A DNA stretch of 64,000 bases from NCBI RefSeq assembly GCF_965199065.1, contig NZ_CBDAQN010000003.1, positions 434,001 through 498,000 of the forward strand. The letters are read 5' to 3'. The notes beneath the pieces were generated by a model, which made no database searches, was not told where the DNA came from, and saw only the letters and a program-made list of their open reading frames with translations. The translations under genes and the position numbers were made by a program. Shown here piece by piece: positions 26,643 through 36,968 of the stretch; the first letter of the stretch is position 1, and each line of letters begins with the position of its first letter. This stretch comes from Acidisoma sp965199065 (GTDB taxonomy: Bacteria > Pseudomonadota > Alphaproteobacteria > Acetobacterales > Acetobacteraceae).

Positions 26643-26926
26643 GTAACTGGAACGTTTTCGCTGTCGGGCGATCCGCGGACGCACCTTGCGGTGCTTGGCC
26701 ACATAGTCAAGCCAACGTTGAGTAGCGGTTTGAGGCTCGCCGGAATGCGGTTCCGCGGGCGGATCAGACTGCGACCGATCAACTTTGCTTGCCCTGAACG
26801 GAATTTTCCCCGCCCGGAGCACAACTGGACTTGCCATGGGGTTACAAACCATCCACGAGTAAAAATGGTCGTATCAATCGACGATCTAACAACTTTTGAT
26901 TGCGAACGCGCAATGGTGTCTGGCTG

Positions 26927-27313
26927 ATGTGCATCCTTCTCGTCGAGGATGAGTGGCTCATACGCACGATCATGGGCGAGGAGTTGGAGGATGCAGGGTT
27001 CTCCGTGATTGCCGCCGAAACCGGGGACGAGGCCCTTCAGCTACTCGGCGCTCTTGAAACCAGCTTTGACGTCCTTGTGACGGATATTCATATGCCCGGC
27101 CAGACCGATGGCATCTGCCTCGCACGGATCGTGCGTGAGCGCTTCCCGCGCATGCCGATCATCTACACGACAGGGCGGCCGGATGCGCTGGATCGCGCCG
27201 GGCTGCCTGGCGGGCGTGTTCTCACCCTGGTCAAACCCTATAAGCCGAGCCGGCTGATCGAGGCGGTCCGCAGCGCGTTTCTGGCCGGGGCCGCCCTACC
27301 CCGAGGCGCCTGA
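26927..27313 (+). CDS. Stand-alone response regulator receiver
   Basis: A 128-residue single-domain receiver. The acidic pair is in VEDEW (Asp8, Glu9), the phosphoacceptor is Asp53 in VTDIHMPG, the switch Thr is Thr81 and the conserved Lys is Lys103 in LVKPYKPS. No output domain follows, so it probably passes phosphate on or binds a partner, like the lone receivers common in this order. No histidine kinase is in the window. The ATG at 26927 is taken because the hydrophobic first strand begins directly after it. Confidence 0.9.
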   Translation: MCILLVEDEWLIRTIMGEELEDAGFSVIAAETGDEALQLLGALETSFDVLVTDIHMPGQTDGICLARIVRERFPRMPIIYTTGRPDALDRAGLPGGRVLTLVKPYKPSRLIEAVRSAFLAGAALPRGA

Positions 27314-27330
27314 CCGGCCGCGCCTACCCC

Positions 27331-27378
27331 AGGCGCCTAGGCGCCTAGCCGGCGGCGCCTAGCCGGCGGCGCCTAGCC
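27331..27378. repeat. GC-rich palindrome and 14-bp tandem repeats
   Basis: A 16-bp palindrome (AGGCGCCTAGGCGCCT, 27331-27346) runs into 14-bp units GGCGCCTAGCCGGC at 27340-27353 and 27354-27367 and a partial third at 27368-27378. The UdgX stop codon (TAG on the minus strand, 27361-27359) lies inside the second unit. The unit length is not a multiple of three, so any change in copy number would alter the end of that protein. Confidence 0.85.
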
Positions 27379-28837
27379 AATCCCAGGCGCCGGCGAGATC
27401 TGCCACGAACTTCCCATACTCTCGGGTCTTGGCCGCCTCATCCGGCAGCCGGAGAAGATATGACGGGTGGACCGTGATCCATAACGCTCCGCCCTGCGGC
27501 AATTCCTCCGGACGCCCCCGCTCCCGCCCGATGGTGACGCGCCTGCCCAGCAGCGCCTGTGCCGCCGAAGCGCCGAGTGCGACCGTCAATCGAGGCCGCA
27601 CCAGGGCCCGCTCCGTGTCCAGCCACCAGCGGCAGGCCGTGATCTCCGGCGTCTCAGGCGTCTTGTGCAGCCGGAACTTCCCCCGAGGCTCGAACTTGAA
27701 GTGCTTGACGGCATTGGTGACGTACACCTCGGCCCGAGGAACTCCCGCCTCCGCAAGCGCGCGGTCGAGCATCGCGCCCGCCGGGCCGACGAATGGCTTC
27801 CCCGCCAGGTCTTCGCGGTCCCCGGGCTGCTCACCGACCAACATGAGCCGCGCGCCCTCCGGCCCTTCCCCGAACACCGTCTGGGTCGCGTTCTCCCAGA
27901 GCGGGCAGCGCCGGCAGGCCGCCGCGGCCGTCCGTGCCTCGCCGAGCGTCTGCGGGCGCTCGCCCGTATCGGCCGGAACAGGCGCGTCCGGACGCCGTCG
28001 CGCCTCGACCGCCGCGAACAGAGGTGGCTCGGTAGGGCTGGCTTTGACCATGGCATCCTCTCGCGCGGCGGCCTGCGCTGTCAGCGGGCCGATCAGCTCC
28101 GCCTCCGGCAGGTTCTTCCAGTAGCGCTTCGGCATCTCGCGGGTCATCGCCGCGAGCTTCAGACGCGCAGGGTTGAAGATATTGGCATAGTAGGCGCGCC
28201 ATAGAACCTCGAGCCGATCGCTCGTCGGCGCCTGCTCCTGTCTGGCGCCGGCGGCAAAGGTCAGGTGCTCGCCATCCCAGGACGCTGTGCGGTCCGGGGT
28301 AAGGATCGTCCAGAGCATGCCGGTGAAGCGACGGACGAAAAATGGCGCGGCGGCCTCGACAATGAAGTTGTCGGGTTCGAACCAGGCAATGAAGTGGGCC
28401 GCGCCGTCGGGGGTCTCGACCTCCCGGAAGCGGACGAAGGCGTGCATCTTGTGGATGTCCCGGCGGATGGCCTTCGCCACCTGCTCGGCGAGATGCACAT
28501 CCGGATGGCTTGCATCCTCCAGCAGCTTCGGCTGGCGCTGCATTCCCCAGAGCAGACGATAGAGAAGCGCGAACCGGCCAGGGTCGCGATGCAGGATGAC
28601 GGTCTCGGCGAGACTGATGAAGGCGCGCGGCACCCGCGGCCCGCTAGGCTGCATTACGGCGGCGCCCGGTGCGACAGGGGCCGCCTCTACGCCTTCTGCC
28701 AGAAACAGATCGGGTGCGTCCTCCCCCTCGACACGCCAATCGAGCATGTCGGGGGAAACCCGGGCCAGAAGCGCCTGCCGGGCTGCATCGCGCCATCCGG
28801 TGAAATCCGTCTGGTGCGCGAGGCGAACACGATTCAC
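27359..28837 (-). CDS. udgX: UdgX-family uracil-DNA binding protein with DUF4130
   Basis: A 492-residue fusion. An N-terminal DUF4130 domain (about 60-240; YRLLWGMQRQPKLL, RRDIHKMHAFVRFRE) is followed by a UdgX uracil-DNA glycosylase domain (about 290-490). Motif 1 is GEQPGD, motif 3 HPSYLLR. The loop that gives UdgX its covalent link to DNA, usually KRRIH, reads KFRLH here (in PRGKFRLHKTP), keeping the key His. UdgX binds uracil in DNA and forms a covalent bond through that His after base removal. The start is the GTG at 28837, overlapping the stop of the radical-SAM gene by GTGA; a frame to 28918 is an artefact. The two genes are a known pair. Confidence 0.92.
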   Translation of the reverse strand: MNRVRLAHQTDFTGWRDAARQALLARVSPDMLDWRVEGEDAPDLFLAEGVEAAPVAPGAAVMQPSGPRVPRAFISLAETVILHRDPGRFALLYRLLWGMQRQPKLLEDASHPDVHLAEQVAKAIRRDIHKMHAFVRFREVETPDGAAHFIAWFEPDNFIVEAAAPFFVRRFTGMLWTILTPDRTASWDGEHLTFAAGARQEQAPTSDRLEVLWRAYYANIFNPARLKLAAMTREMPKRYWKNLPEAELIGPLTAQAAAREDAMVKASPTEPPLFAAVEARRRPDAPVPADTGERPQTLGEARTAAAACRRCPLWENATQTVFGEGPEGARLMLVGEQPGDREDLAGKPFVGPAGAMLDRALAEAGVPRAEVYVTNAVKHFKFEPRGKFRLHKTPETPEITACRWWLDTERALVRPRLTVALGASAAQALLGRRVTIGRERGRPEELPQGGALWITVHPSYLLRLPDEAAKTREYGKFVADLAGAWDWLGAAG

Positions 28838-30063
28838 GCGAACAGCTCGCCTTGAACGGCTGGAGGCGCCAGACGGTCCCGCAAATCGAGCCGGTCGAGA
28901 CCACCGGCGGGACGCCAATCCTCAGTCACGATAAAGGGCATCGAGGTCTTCACACCCCGGCAGAGGCGGGCGATATCCTCGAGCCGCAGCCGCCGCCAAC
29001 GGCGGGACGACAGCATCTGCTTCACCGACTTCGTTCCGAACCCCGGAACGCGCAGCAGAACCTCCCGCGCCGCGGTGTTCACATCCACCGGAAACTGGCC
29101 CCGATGCTGCAATGCCCAGGCAAGCTTCGGGTCGATGCCAAGGTCGAGCATGCCGCCGCTGCTGCCGTCCGCGATCTCCTCGACCTCGAAGCCATAGAAG
29201 CGGAGCAGCCAGTCCGCCTGGTAAAGCCGATGCTCCCGCATCAGCGGCGGCCGGGTTAGCGGCAGAATCTTACTCGCATCGGGGATGGGGCTGAAGGCAG
29301 AGTAATAGACGCGCGACAGCTTGTAATTGCCGTAGAGCGTGCGCGCGGTGCCGAGAATGGCAAGATCGTCAGCGCTGTCCGCGCCGATGATCATCTGCGT
29401 GCTCTGCCCGGTAGAAAACCGCGGCGCCTTGCGAGATTCCCGGCGAGCCTCCTTTGCCTCCTCGATCTTGAGGCGGATGCCCCCCATGGCACGCCGGATA
29501 CGTGCCGGGTTCTTCTGCGGCGCGAGCCGGGCAAGACTCGCCTCCTGCGGCAGTTCGACATTGATCGAGAGCCGGTCGGCGACCGCCCCGGCGCGATCGA
29601 GCAAGGCAGGGTCGGCATCCGGGATGGTCTTGAGGTGGATATAGCCGCCGAAGGCGTGGTCGTGGCGGAGGCACTCGGCGACGCGCACCACCTGCTCCAT
29701 CGTATAATCCGGCGACCTGATGATCCCCGATGAAAGGAAAAGGCCCTCTATGTAGTTCCGCTTGTAGAAGCCGAGCGTGAGGTCGACGACCTCCTGCACC
29801 GAGAACCGCGCCCGGGGGACGTTCGAGGAGACGCGGTTGACGCAATAGTGGCAATCGAACTGGCAGTAGTTCGTCAGCAGAACCTTGAGCAGCGAAATGC
29901 AGCGGCCGTCGGGCGCGTAGGCGTGGCAGATACCCATGCCCTCGGTCGACCCGATGGCGCGAGACGCGAGGGAATTGCGTTTCTCGGCGCCGGATGAGGC
30001 GCACGAGGCGTCATATTTGGCCGCGTCCGCCAGGATGGCCAGTTTCTCCAGAACCGTCTGCAT
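28834..30063 (-). CDS. Radical SAM protein linked to UdgX, HhH at the end
   Basis: A 409-residue radical SAM enzyme of the kind always found with UdgX-like proteins and annotated as putative DNA modification/repair. The 4Fe-4S motif Cx3Cx2C is CQFDCHYC near residue 70; the barrel runs to about 290. Near residue 340 a helix-hairpin-helix motif (VLLRVPGFGTKSVKQMLSSR) suggests DNA binding. The exact reaction is not established for this family. The UdgX start overlaps its stop by GTGA, so they are translated together and probably act on the same lesion. The first ATG (30063) starts at the usual MxTVLEKLxILADAAKYDAS position. Confidence 0.92.
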   Translation of the reverse strand: MQTVLEKLAILADAAKYDASCASSGAEKRNSLASRAIGSTEGMGICHAYAPDGRCISLLKVLLTNYCQFDCHYCVNRVSSNVPRARFSVQEVVDLTLGFYKRNYIEGLFLSSGIIRSPDYTMEQVVRVAECLRHDHAFGGYIHLKTIPDADPALLDRAGAVADRLSINVELPQEASLARLAPQKNPARIRRAMGGIRLKIEEAKEARRESRKAPRFSTGQSTQMIIGADSADDLAILGTARTLYGNYKLSRVYYSAFSPIPDASKILPLTRPPLMREHRLYQADWLLRFYGFEVEEIADGSSGGMLDLGIDPKLAWALQHRGQFPVDVNTAAREVLLRVPGFGTKSVKQMLSSRRWRRLRLEDIARLCRGVKTSMPFIVTEDWRPAGGLDRLDLRDRLAPPAVQGELFA

Positions 30064-30279
30064 AGCCCACTCCCCATCAGGTTGGCACTTTGTTCTCCTG
30101 GGCGGTCAGGTCAAGGTGCAAGATTGCACACCTTTGTCACCGCCAGGGCCGCACAACCCGGAGCTTCCGCCCGCCAAACGCCTGCAGGCGGGCCAGGGCG
30201 GCAGTCCCGGGCCACCGCGAGACCCAGAAAACACACTTACGAAATAATGTGTTTACCGAAACATAAACTCGTGGACTAC

Positions 30280-30305
30280 ATTTCGTTATGTGTTGTAAAC
30301 GAAAT
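30280..30305. promoter_or_regulatory. Palindromic operator upstream of the RTX-like gene
   Basis: ATTTCGTT and AACGAAAT form perfect 8-bp arms with a 10-base spacer. A further half-like stretch, TTACGAAAT, is about 50 bases upstream (30237-30245), and both are followed by ATGTGTT-type sequence. The area is AT-rich and lies 50-75 bases before the RTX-like gene. This fits the binding site of a dimeric regulator. No such regulator gene is next to it. Confidence 0.5.
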
Positions 30306-30355
30306 ATGCGGAGTGATCGATATGCTCCTGAACCGAACAGAGGATTAAGCGGCCT

Positions 30356-31291
30356 ATGGTAAGCGGCATAACCACAGTTAACGGCAGCACCATTGCGAGC
30401 AACTTCACCAGCGGGCCCGGACAGACGACCTTCTCCAACGATTTCAACGCCGGAACGACCGTCACATCCATTTTTGGCCTTGGGGCATTTAGTGTCGGTG
30501 GATCCACGGTCTATCCGAGTGTCGCCGCGGTGACTGCCGATAACATACAAACGACCGTCTCGGGCGCAAGCCTGATCTCATTCAACGGATTGAACGATAC
30601 GGTGTCGGCTGGCGGTAGTGCGCCCTACATGTCGCTGCTCGGCAATTCCTCCGTTCTTAACGAGGGATCCGGGCCCTCCACGGTCATTGGAGGCAACGGC
30701 GCCTCAACCGTGAACGCCGGCAGCGGGTCCACGACAGTCGTGGGCGGCTACGGCAGCCTTACCTTTACGGGAGGCACTTCAAGCAACGATTCGATTACGG
30801 CCGGGTCCGGCATGGAGACGCTGAATGCGGGGACCGGCGGCAGCAACACGCTCATCGGCGGCTCCGGCGGGACGTTCATCAACCTCACGGGCGCCTCCAC
30901 GGGCGATCACATCATAGGAGGCACGGGCAGTCCGCCTAACCCCGCCGTCACCATCGTGAACGCCACGACCACGACAGGCAACTTCGAGATCGACACCAAC
31001 CCGAACGGCGGCGGAACGCTGGTCGCGTTGCTCGGCGGCGGCGCAGACACGGTCATCGGCGGCGGCGGCTCCTCGATTATCACAGCCGGGTCTGGCCCCG
31101 ATGTCTTCGGCTTCGTCAATGGCCATGCCGGCGGCAGCGAGTACATCTTGGGCTTCAACGCTCAGGACAACATGCTCTTCTCCGGCTATACCACGCCACT
31201 GACCGAGCAAGTGACGGGCGGCTCCGACACAATCACGCTTGGAGACGGCACAACGATTGTCCTTCTCGGCATCGACCACAAGGTCTTCTAA
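30356..31291 (+). CDS. Gly-rich RTX-like secreted protein
   Basis: A 311-residue Gly/Ser/Thr/Asn-rich beta-repeat protein with runs such as VIGGNGAST, TAGSGMETLNAG and VIGGGGSSIITAGSGPDVF. The repeats resemble RTX/hemolysin-type calcium-binding nonapeptides, though acidic residues of the GGxGxDxUx consensus are mostly replaced. No N-terminal signal peptide is present, and the C-terminal 40 residues (SDTITLGDGTTIVLLGI) look like type I secretion signals. No type I exporter is in the window. Length and repeats point to an extracellular or surface role. The ATG at 30356 has GAGG about 13 bases upstream, a little far. Confidence 0.75.
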   Translation: MVSGITTVNGSTIASNFTSGPGQTTFSNDFNAGTTVTSIFGLGAFSVGGSTVYPSVAAVTADNIQTTVSGASLISFNGLNDTVSAGGSAPYMSLLGNSSVLNEGSGPSTVIGGNGASTVNAGSGSTTVVGGYGSLTFTGGTSSNDSITAGSGMETLNAGTGGSNTLIGGSGGTFINLTGASTGDHIIGGTGSPPNPAVTIVNATTTTGNFEIDTNPNGGGTLVALLGGGADTVIGGGGSSIITAGSGPDVFGFVNGHAGGSEYILGFNAQDNMLFSGYTTPLTEQVTGGSDTITLGDGTTIVLLGIDHKVF

Positions 31292-31359
31292 GGCCCGCTT
31301 CCTGACGAAGCCCTGGAACCCTGTTTGCCGACGGCGCAGACAGGGAGGCCGCGTGCGCT

Positions 31360-32049
31360 TTACGCGCCGGACAAGGCCGCGAGCAGCGCAGATGATGACG
31401 CAACCCAACCGAAAATGCCGCCCTGCGCCTTGATCATCGCAAGAGCGGCCTCATGGAAATGCGGAAAGTAGGAACCGGTGCAGTCCGACAGCACCAGGCA
31501 GTCGAAGCCGCGATCGTTGGCCTCGCGCACGGTCGTATGGACGCACACCTCAGTCGTCACGCCGCAGACGACAAGACGGGCGATCCCGCGGCTACGTAGA
31601 ATGGCCTCAAGGTCGGTCGCATAGAAGGCGCCCTTGCCGGGCTTGTCGATCACCGGTTCGCCGGCAATGGGCGCAAGCTCGGGGATGATGTCGTGCCCCT
31701 CCTCCCCGCGCACCAGGATGCGTCCCATGGGTCCGCTATCACCGATCTTCAGCGCGAAGTTGCCGCGCCGGTGCTTTGCCGGTGAGAGGTCCGAAAGGTC
31801 CGCGCGATGCCCTTCCCTGGTGTGGACGACGACCATGCCCGCCGCCCGCGCCGCCGCAATCACCGCTGCCAGGGGATCGATCGTCGCGCGAAGCAGCGAA
31901 ACGTCGTTGCCCAGCGCATCTCCGAACCCTCCCGGCTCGAGAAAGTCGCGCTGCATGTCGATGACGACGAGCGCAGTGGCCGCAACCGCGAGCGGAAATG
32001 GGTAGGGTTCAGCCTCGACCGAACCGGACGAGGGACGTGTTTGATCCAC
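31360..32049 (-). CDS. Cysteine hydrolase, biuret-hydrolase-like
   Basis: A 229-residue isochorismatase-superfamily protein. The triad is Asp in VVIDMQRDF, Lys in DKPGKGAF and Cys in TTEVCVHTT. Over much of its length it carries stretches typical of rhizobial biuret amidohydrolase (EPYPFPL, HTREGHRADLSDL, GRILVRGEEGHDIIPEL, TTVREANDRGF), so C-N hydrolysis of biuret, ureidoacrylate or a like compound is likely; the exact substrate is not certain. GTG at 32049 is chosen for the AAGGG site; a TTG at 32106 is possible. It follows the ABC importer genes by about 70 bases, which may supply its substrate. Confidence 0.85.
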   Translation of the reverse strand: MDQTRPSSGSVEAEPYPFPLAVAATALVVIDMQRDFLEPGGFGDALGNDVSLLRATIDPLAAVIAAARAAGMVVVHTREGHRADLSDLSPAKHRRGNFALKIGDSGPMGRILVRGEEGHDIIPELAPIAGEPVIDKPGKGAFYATDLEAILRSRGIARLVVCGVTTEVCVHTTVREANDRGFDCLVLSDCTGSYFPHFHEAALAMIKAQGGIFGWVASSSALLAALSGA

Positions 32050-32122
32050 GGGCTGCCCTTCAAGACCTCGACGCAATACCCTATCGGGTGCCCCGGAGCG
32101 GTGCAATCGCCCTGGTCGAGCC

Positions 32123-33109
32123 CTAGGTCCGGCGGCGTTTCTGGTTGAGGCTGTCGATCAGCACGGCGCCGAAGATGACCGCGCCCTGGATGAACTGCAC
32201 CCAGAAGGGCTGCACATTCTTGAGCGTCAGTCCGTTATTGATGAGGCCGATGATCAAAACCCCAAGCAGAGTGCCGAGAATGCTGCCCTTGCCGCCGAAG
32301 AGCGACGCGCCGCCGATGACCACGGCCGCGATGGCATTGAGTTCAAGCCCAGTGGCCGCAATCGGCTGAGCGCTGTCGAGGCGCCCGGCGAGGATGACGC
32401 CACCGAGGCCCGCAAGCGCCCCGCTGATGATGTAGACGCAGGCGAGCGTCCGCGTGACCGGAATGCCGGCGAGACGCGCCGCATCGCGATTGCCGCCAAC
32501 GGCATAGACCTCCGCGCCGAATACTGTCCGCTGCAGCACCAGACCTGCCACCAGGAACACAGCCAGAGTAATGAGCGCCGCGACCGGAAAGGGCCCCAGA
32601 TTGCCGCCGCCGATGTTGTCGAACGCGTCAGGGAACGAGAAGATCGTATTGCCGTTGGTGACGATGAAGGCGAGGCCTCTCGCCATGGCCAGCACGGCGA
32701 GGCTGACGATGAATGGACTCATGTTCAGCATCGTGACCGCGAAGGCGATGAACGCGCCCGACAACGCGCCGATGCCGATGCCGATGAGCACTGCGACCGG
32801 CACAGGAAGATGCGCGTTCAGCGCCAGACCCGCCATGACGCCGGTGAAGGCGACAACGGAGCCGACGGACAGGTCGATGCCGCCCGTCACGATGACGAAG
32901 GTCTCGCCGACCGCGACGATGCCGATCAGCGAACTGGCCAGCAGGATCGAGAGGATGTTGGCGGAGGTGAGAAAGGTCGGCGTCGTGACCGCCAGAAAAA
33001 CCGAAATGGCGACAAAGCCCACGACGATGGTGAGTTCGTTCACCGCGCTCACCAGGGAGGTGAACCCGAACCGGTGGTTCTTGGGCGCGGGCGTTTCGGA
33101 AGTTGCCAT
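32123..33109 (-). CDS. Sugar-type ABC transporter permease (RbsC-like)
   Basis: A 328-residue permease of the BPD_transp_2 (ribose/xylose/autoinducer) family with about nine to ten hydrophobic segments. Family blocks seen include ETFVIVTGGIDLSVGSVVAF, NMSPFIVSLAVLAMARGLAF and GELNAIAAVVIGGASLFGG-like sequence. It would form the membrane channel with the ATPase at 33130 and the binding protein at 34636. The start at 33109 (MATSETPAPKNH) follows family practice; an open frame to 33997 lies antisense-like over the ATPase gene and is an artefact. Gap to the ATPase is 20 bases. Confidence 0.93.
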   Translation of the reverse strand: MATSETPAPKNHRFGFTSLVSAVNELTIVVGFVAISVFLAVTTPTFLTSANILSILLASSLIGIVAVGETFVIVTGGIDLSVGSVVAFTGVMAGLALNAHLPVPVAVLIGIGIGALSGAFIAFAVTMLNMSPFIVSLAVLAMARGLAFIVTNGNTIFSFPDAFDNIGGGNLGPFPVAALITLAVFLVAGLVLQRTVFGAEVYAVGGNRDAARLAGIPVTRTLACVYIISGALAGLGGVILAGRLDSAQPIAATGLELNAIAAVVIGGASLFGGKGSILGTLLGVLIIGLINNGLTLKNVQPFWVQFIQGAVIFGAVLIDSLNQKRRRT

Positions 33110-33129
33110 TGAAAGCCTTGATTGTTGGG

Positions 33130-34617
<1,488 letters not shown>

Positions 34618-34635
34618 CGCGCTAGATGCCTGATC

Positions 34636-35652
34636 TCACTGGCTCACCTCATCGCCCCAGAGGCCGTAGGCCTTGGCCGCGGGGCTATCGATGTTCGCCT
34701 TCGTCAGCAGCATATGCGGCCAGTATTGATGGGCGGGGATCTTCGACTTCTCACCGTGCAGATAGTCCTCGACATAGGCGACGGATTGCTTTGCCATCGT
34801 CAGCGGGTTCTGTGAGAGCGTGGCATCCATCTGACCCTTGCGGATGGCGCTGAGGCCCTGCTCGGTGCCGTCGATGCCGATGATGATGATGTGCTTGGGG
34901 TTGCCGATGGGGTAGAAGCGATCGGCCTGCCGGATGGCGCGGATGGCGCCGACGGCATTGTCGTCGTTGCCGTTGAAGATCGCGTCGATCTGGCTATCGG
35001 CTGCGAGCAGCTGCGTCGTGATGTTGAAGCCTTTGTCGGCATCGAAATCCGCCGCCTGACGCGCGATCAGTTTCAGTCCCGGATTGTCCTTCTGCAGAGC
35101 CGCGAACTCCGTCGAGAAGCCTTGCTCGCGTTCATCGCCGGCGGTGGTGCCGAGCAGCCCTTCGAGGTCGACGACATTGCCCTTGATGGTGCCGTAGCGC
35201 TGCTTGAGCTGACCCGCGATGAAATCCGCGCCTTCCTTCCCGAGCTGCACGTTGTTGGTCTCAAGGAAGTTGACCTGGCAGGACCCGCAGGCGGCGCCGC
35301 GATCCAGCGTGAAGACCGGAATGCCCTTCTTGTTGGCTTCCTTGACGATCGGCACGATCGCATCCGCGTTGATCGGGTTGAGGATCAGGGCCGCGACGTG
35401 CTGGTTGATGAGGTCCGTGACCTGGTTGGTCTGCGTGTTGGCGTCCCCGTTCGCGCTGGTATTGATGAGGCGCAGGTCGGGATATTGAGCGATGCCGTCT
35501 TTTACGCCTCTCGTCATGCCCTGGAAGAATGGATTGGCGAGGGTCGCGACACTCAACCCGACGGTGTAGTCGGCGGCATGGGCGAGGAGCGGCGTCAGCG
35601 CCAGACATGCGGCGGACAGCGTGGCCGCGAGGTGTTTCCGGAATGCGGACAT
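34636..35652 (-). CDS. Periplasmic sugar-binding protein (RbsB-like)
   Basis: A 338-residue substrate-binding protein of the Peripla_BP_4 family: signal peptide AATLSAACLALTPLLAHA, then YTVGLSVATLANPFFQGMTRG, typical of ribose/galactofuranose/autoinducer-type binders, and IIIIGIDGTEQGLSAI near the hinge. A CxxC (ACGSCQ) near residue 130 is unusual. It is the first gene of the RbsBAC-like operon and sets its specificity, which cannot be told from sequence alone. The hydrolase gene after the permease hints at a nitrogen- or amide-containing ligand, as inference only. Confidence 0.93.
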   Translation of the reverse strand: MSAFRKHLAATLSAACLALTPLLAHAADYTVGLSVATLANPFFQGMTRGVKDGIAQYPDLRLINTSANGDANTQTNQVTDLINQHVAALILNPINADAIVPIVKEANKKGIPVFTLDRGAACGSCQVNFLETNNVQLGKEGADFIAGQLKQRYGTIKGNVVDLEGLLGTTAGDEREQGFSTEFAALQKDNPGLKLIARQAADFDADKGFNITTQLLAADSQIDAIFNGNDDNAVGAIRAIRQADRFYPIGNPKHIIIIGIDGTEQGLSAIRKGQMDATLSQNPLTMAKQSVAYVEDYLHGEKSKIPAHQYWPHMLLTKANIDSPAAKAYGLWGDEVSQ

Positions 35653-35783
35653 GGTGGCTTTTCGCTCCCTGAGATTGCTTTTATTGAGCCGGCACGGAGA
35701 CTAGTGGGGGCCTCCCGAAACCGTCAAGGCAGCCCGGCCCGCGGCGGCTCTAAGTTGCGTTATCATCATGAACGCGAGTGGGT

Positions 35784-36953
35784 TCAGTATGCCTCACGAT
35801 AGAGGGCGAGCGCATCGGCCTCCGTCACCTCCACTGGGTTGTTCACCAGCAGCCGTGACTGCTTCATGGCGTCGCCGGCGAGCAAGGCGAGGGAGTTGTC
35901 GGTCACGCCGACATCCCGCAGCCTGCGCGGAGCGCCGCTTTCAGTCATGAGGCGCTCCATCTCGGCCACGAAATCCTGTGACCGGGCGGACACCTCCCGG
36001 TCTGGCGTCGGCCCGACGAGGACATCGGCGAGTTCGGCGTAAAGCGGCGCGGCCACGCCCATGTTGAAGCGCAGCACGGGGCCTAGCATGAGCGCGTTCG
36101 AAAGCCCGTGCGGCACGTGGTAGTGGCCGCCGAGCGGATAGGCCAAGGCATGAACGGCCGCCACCGGCGCGTTGGCGAAAGCCTGGCCGGCGAGCGCCGC
36201 ACCGAGCAGCATCGCCTCCCGCGCTGGCCGGTTCGCACCATCCCGGCAGGCAGTGATGAGGTTGCCGCCCAGCAGGCGCAAAGCCTCTCGCGCCAAAGCA
36301 TCCGAGATTGGGTTCTTCCTGAGCTTGCTCGTGTAGGCTTCGATCGCATGGACCATCGCATCGATGCCGGTGGCCGCCGTGTGGGTGGCCGGCAAACCAA
36401 CGGTGAGCTCCGCGTCCAGGAGCGCGAAGTCGGCGTAGAGCTGGGGCGAGACGACCCCCATCTTGGTGGTCTGGCCGGTCGTGATGATGGCGATGTTCGT
36501 CACCTCGGACCCGGTGCCGGCAGTCGTTGGAATGAGCACCAGCGGCAGACGGCTGCCCTCGACGCAGCCGATGCCGTACATCTCCGCGAGCGGCTGCTCC
36601 GAGCCGATGAGGACGGCGCAGAGCTTGGCGACATCGAGCGACGAGCCGCCGCCGAGGCCGATGACGATGTCGGTCGTTGCCGCGCGAGCCTCCGCGACGC
36701 CGCAATGAAGCACGGCCTCCGGCGGATCGGCGACGACACCGTCGAAGATCGTCACGCTGAAACCGTGCGCGGCGAGACTTGCTAGCACGGCATCGAGCAG
36801 GCCGGCGCGCCGCACGCCCGCATCCGTCACCAGGAACGCCCGGCGGGCCGGGAAGCGCGGTGCCAGAATATCGCCCAGGCGCTGGGCGCCCGACCATTCG
36901 ACCGCTATGGCCGGAACGGTTCTAAACTCGAAAGCGCCGAGCGCCTTGGACAT
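35784..36953 (-). CDS. Iron-containing alcohol dehydrogenase
   Basis: A 389-residue group III alcohol dehydrogenase. The nucleotide loop GGGSSLDVAK and the metal ligands in ATGIDAMVHAIEAY and in HALAYPLGGHYHVPHG are intact. These enzymes reduce or oxidise small alcohols and aldehydes with NAD(P) and Fe2+. The substrate is uncertain; relatives act on ethanol, lactaldehyde, 1,3-propanediol or maleylacetate. It lies 130 bases upstream of the sugar ABC operon and 15 bases downstream of cysK on the same strand, so it may be the last gene of the cysE-cysK transcript. Confidence 0.93.
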   Translation of the reverse strand: MSKALGAFEFRTVPAIAVEWSGAQRLGDILAPRFPARRAFLVTDAGVRRAGLLDAVLASLAAHGFSVTIFDGVVADPPEAVLHCGVAEARAATTDIVIGLGGGSSLDVAKLCAVLIGSEQPLAEMYGIGCVEGSRLPLVLIPTTAGTGSEVTNIAIITTGQTTKMGVVSPQLYADFALLDAELTVGLPATHTAATGIDAMVHAIEAYTSKLRKNPISDALAREALRLLGGNLITACRDGANRPAREAMLLGAALAGQAFANAPVAAVHALAYPLGGHYHVPHGLSNALMLGPVLRFNMGVAAPLYAELADVLVGPTPDREVSARSQDFVAEMERLMTESGAPRRLRDVGVTDNSLALLAGDAMKQSRLLVNNPVEVTEADALALYREAY

Positions 36954-36968
36954 CCGGCGGATCGCCGG

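Noticed and set aside
27331..27378. Possible CRISPR-like repeat.
   Set aside because: Units are 14 bp, directly adjacent and without spacers; it is a simple tandem repeat.
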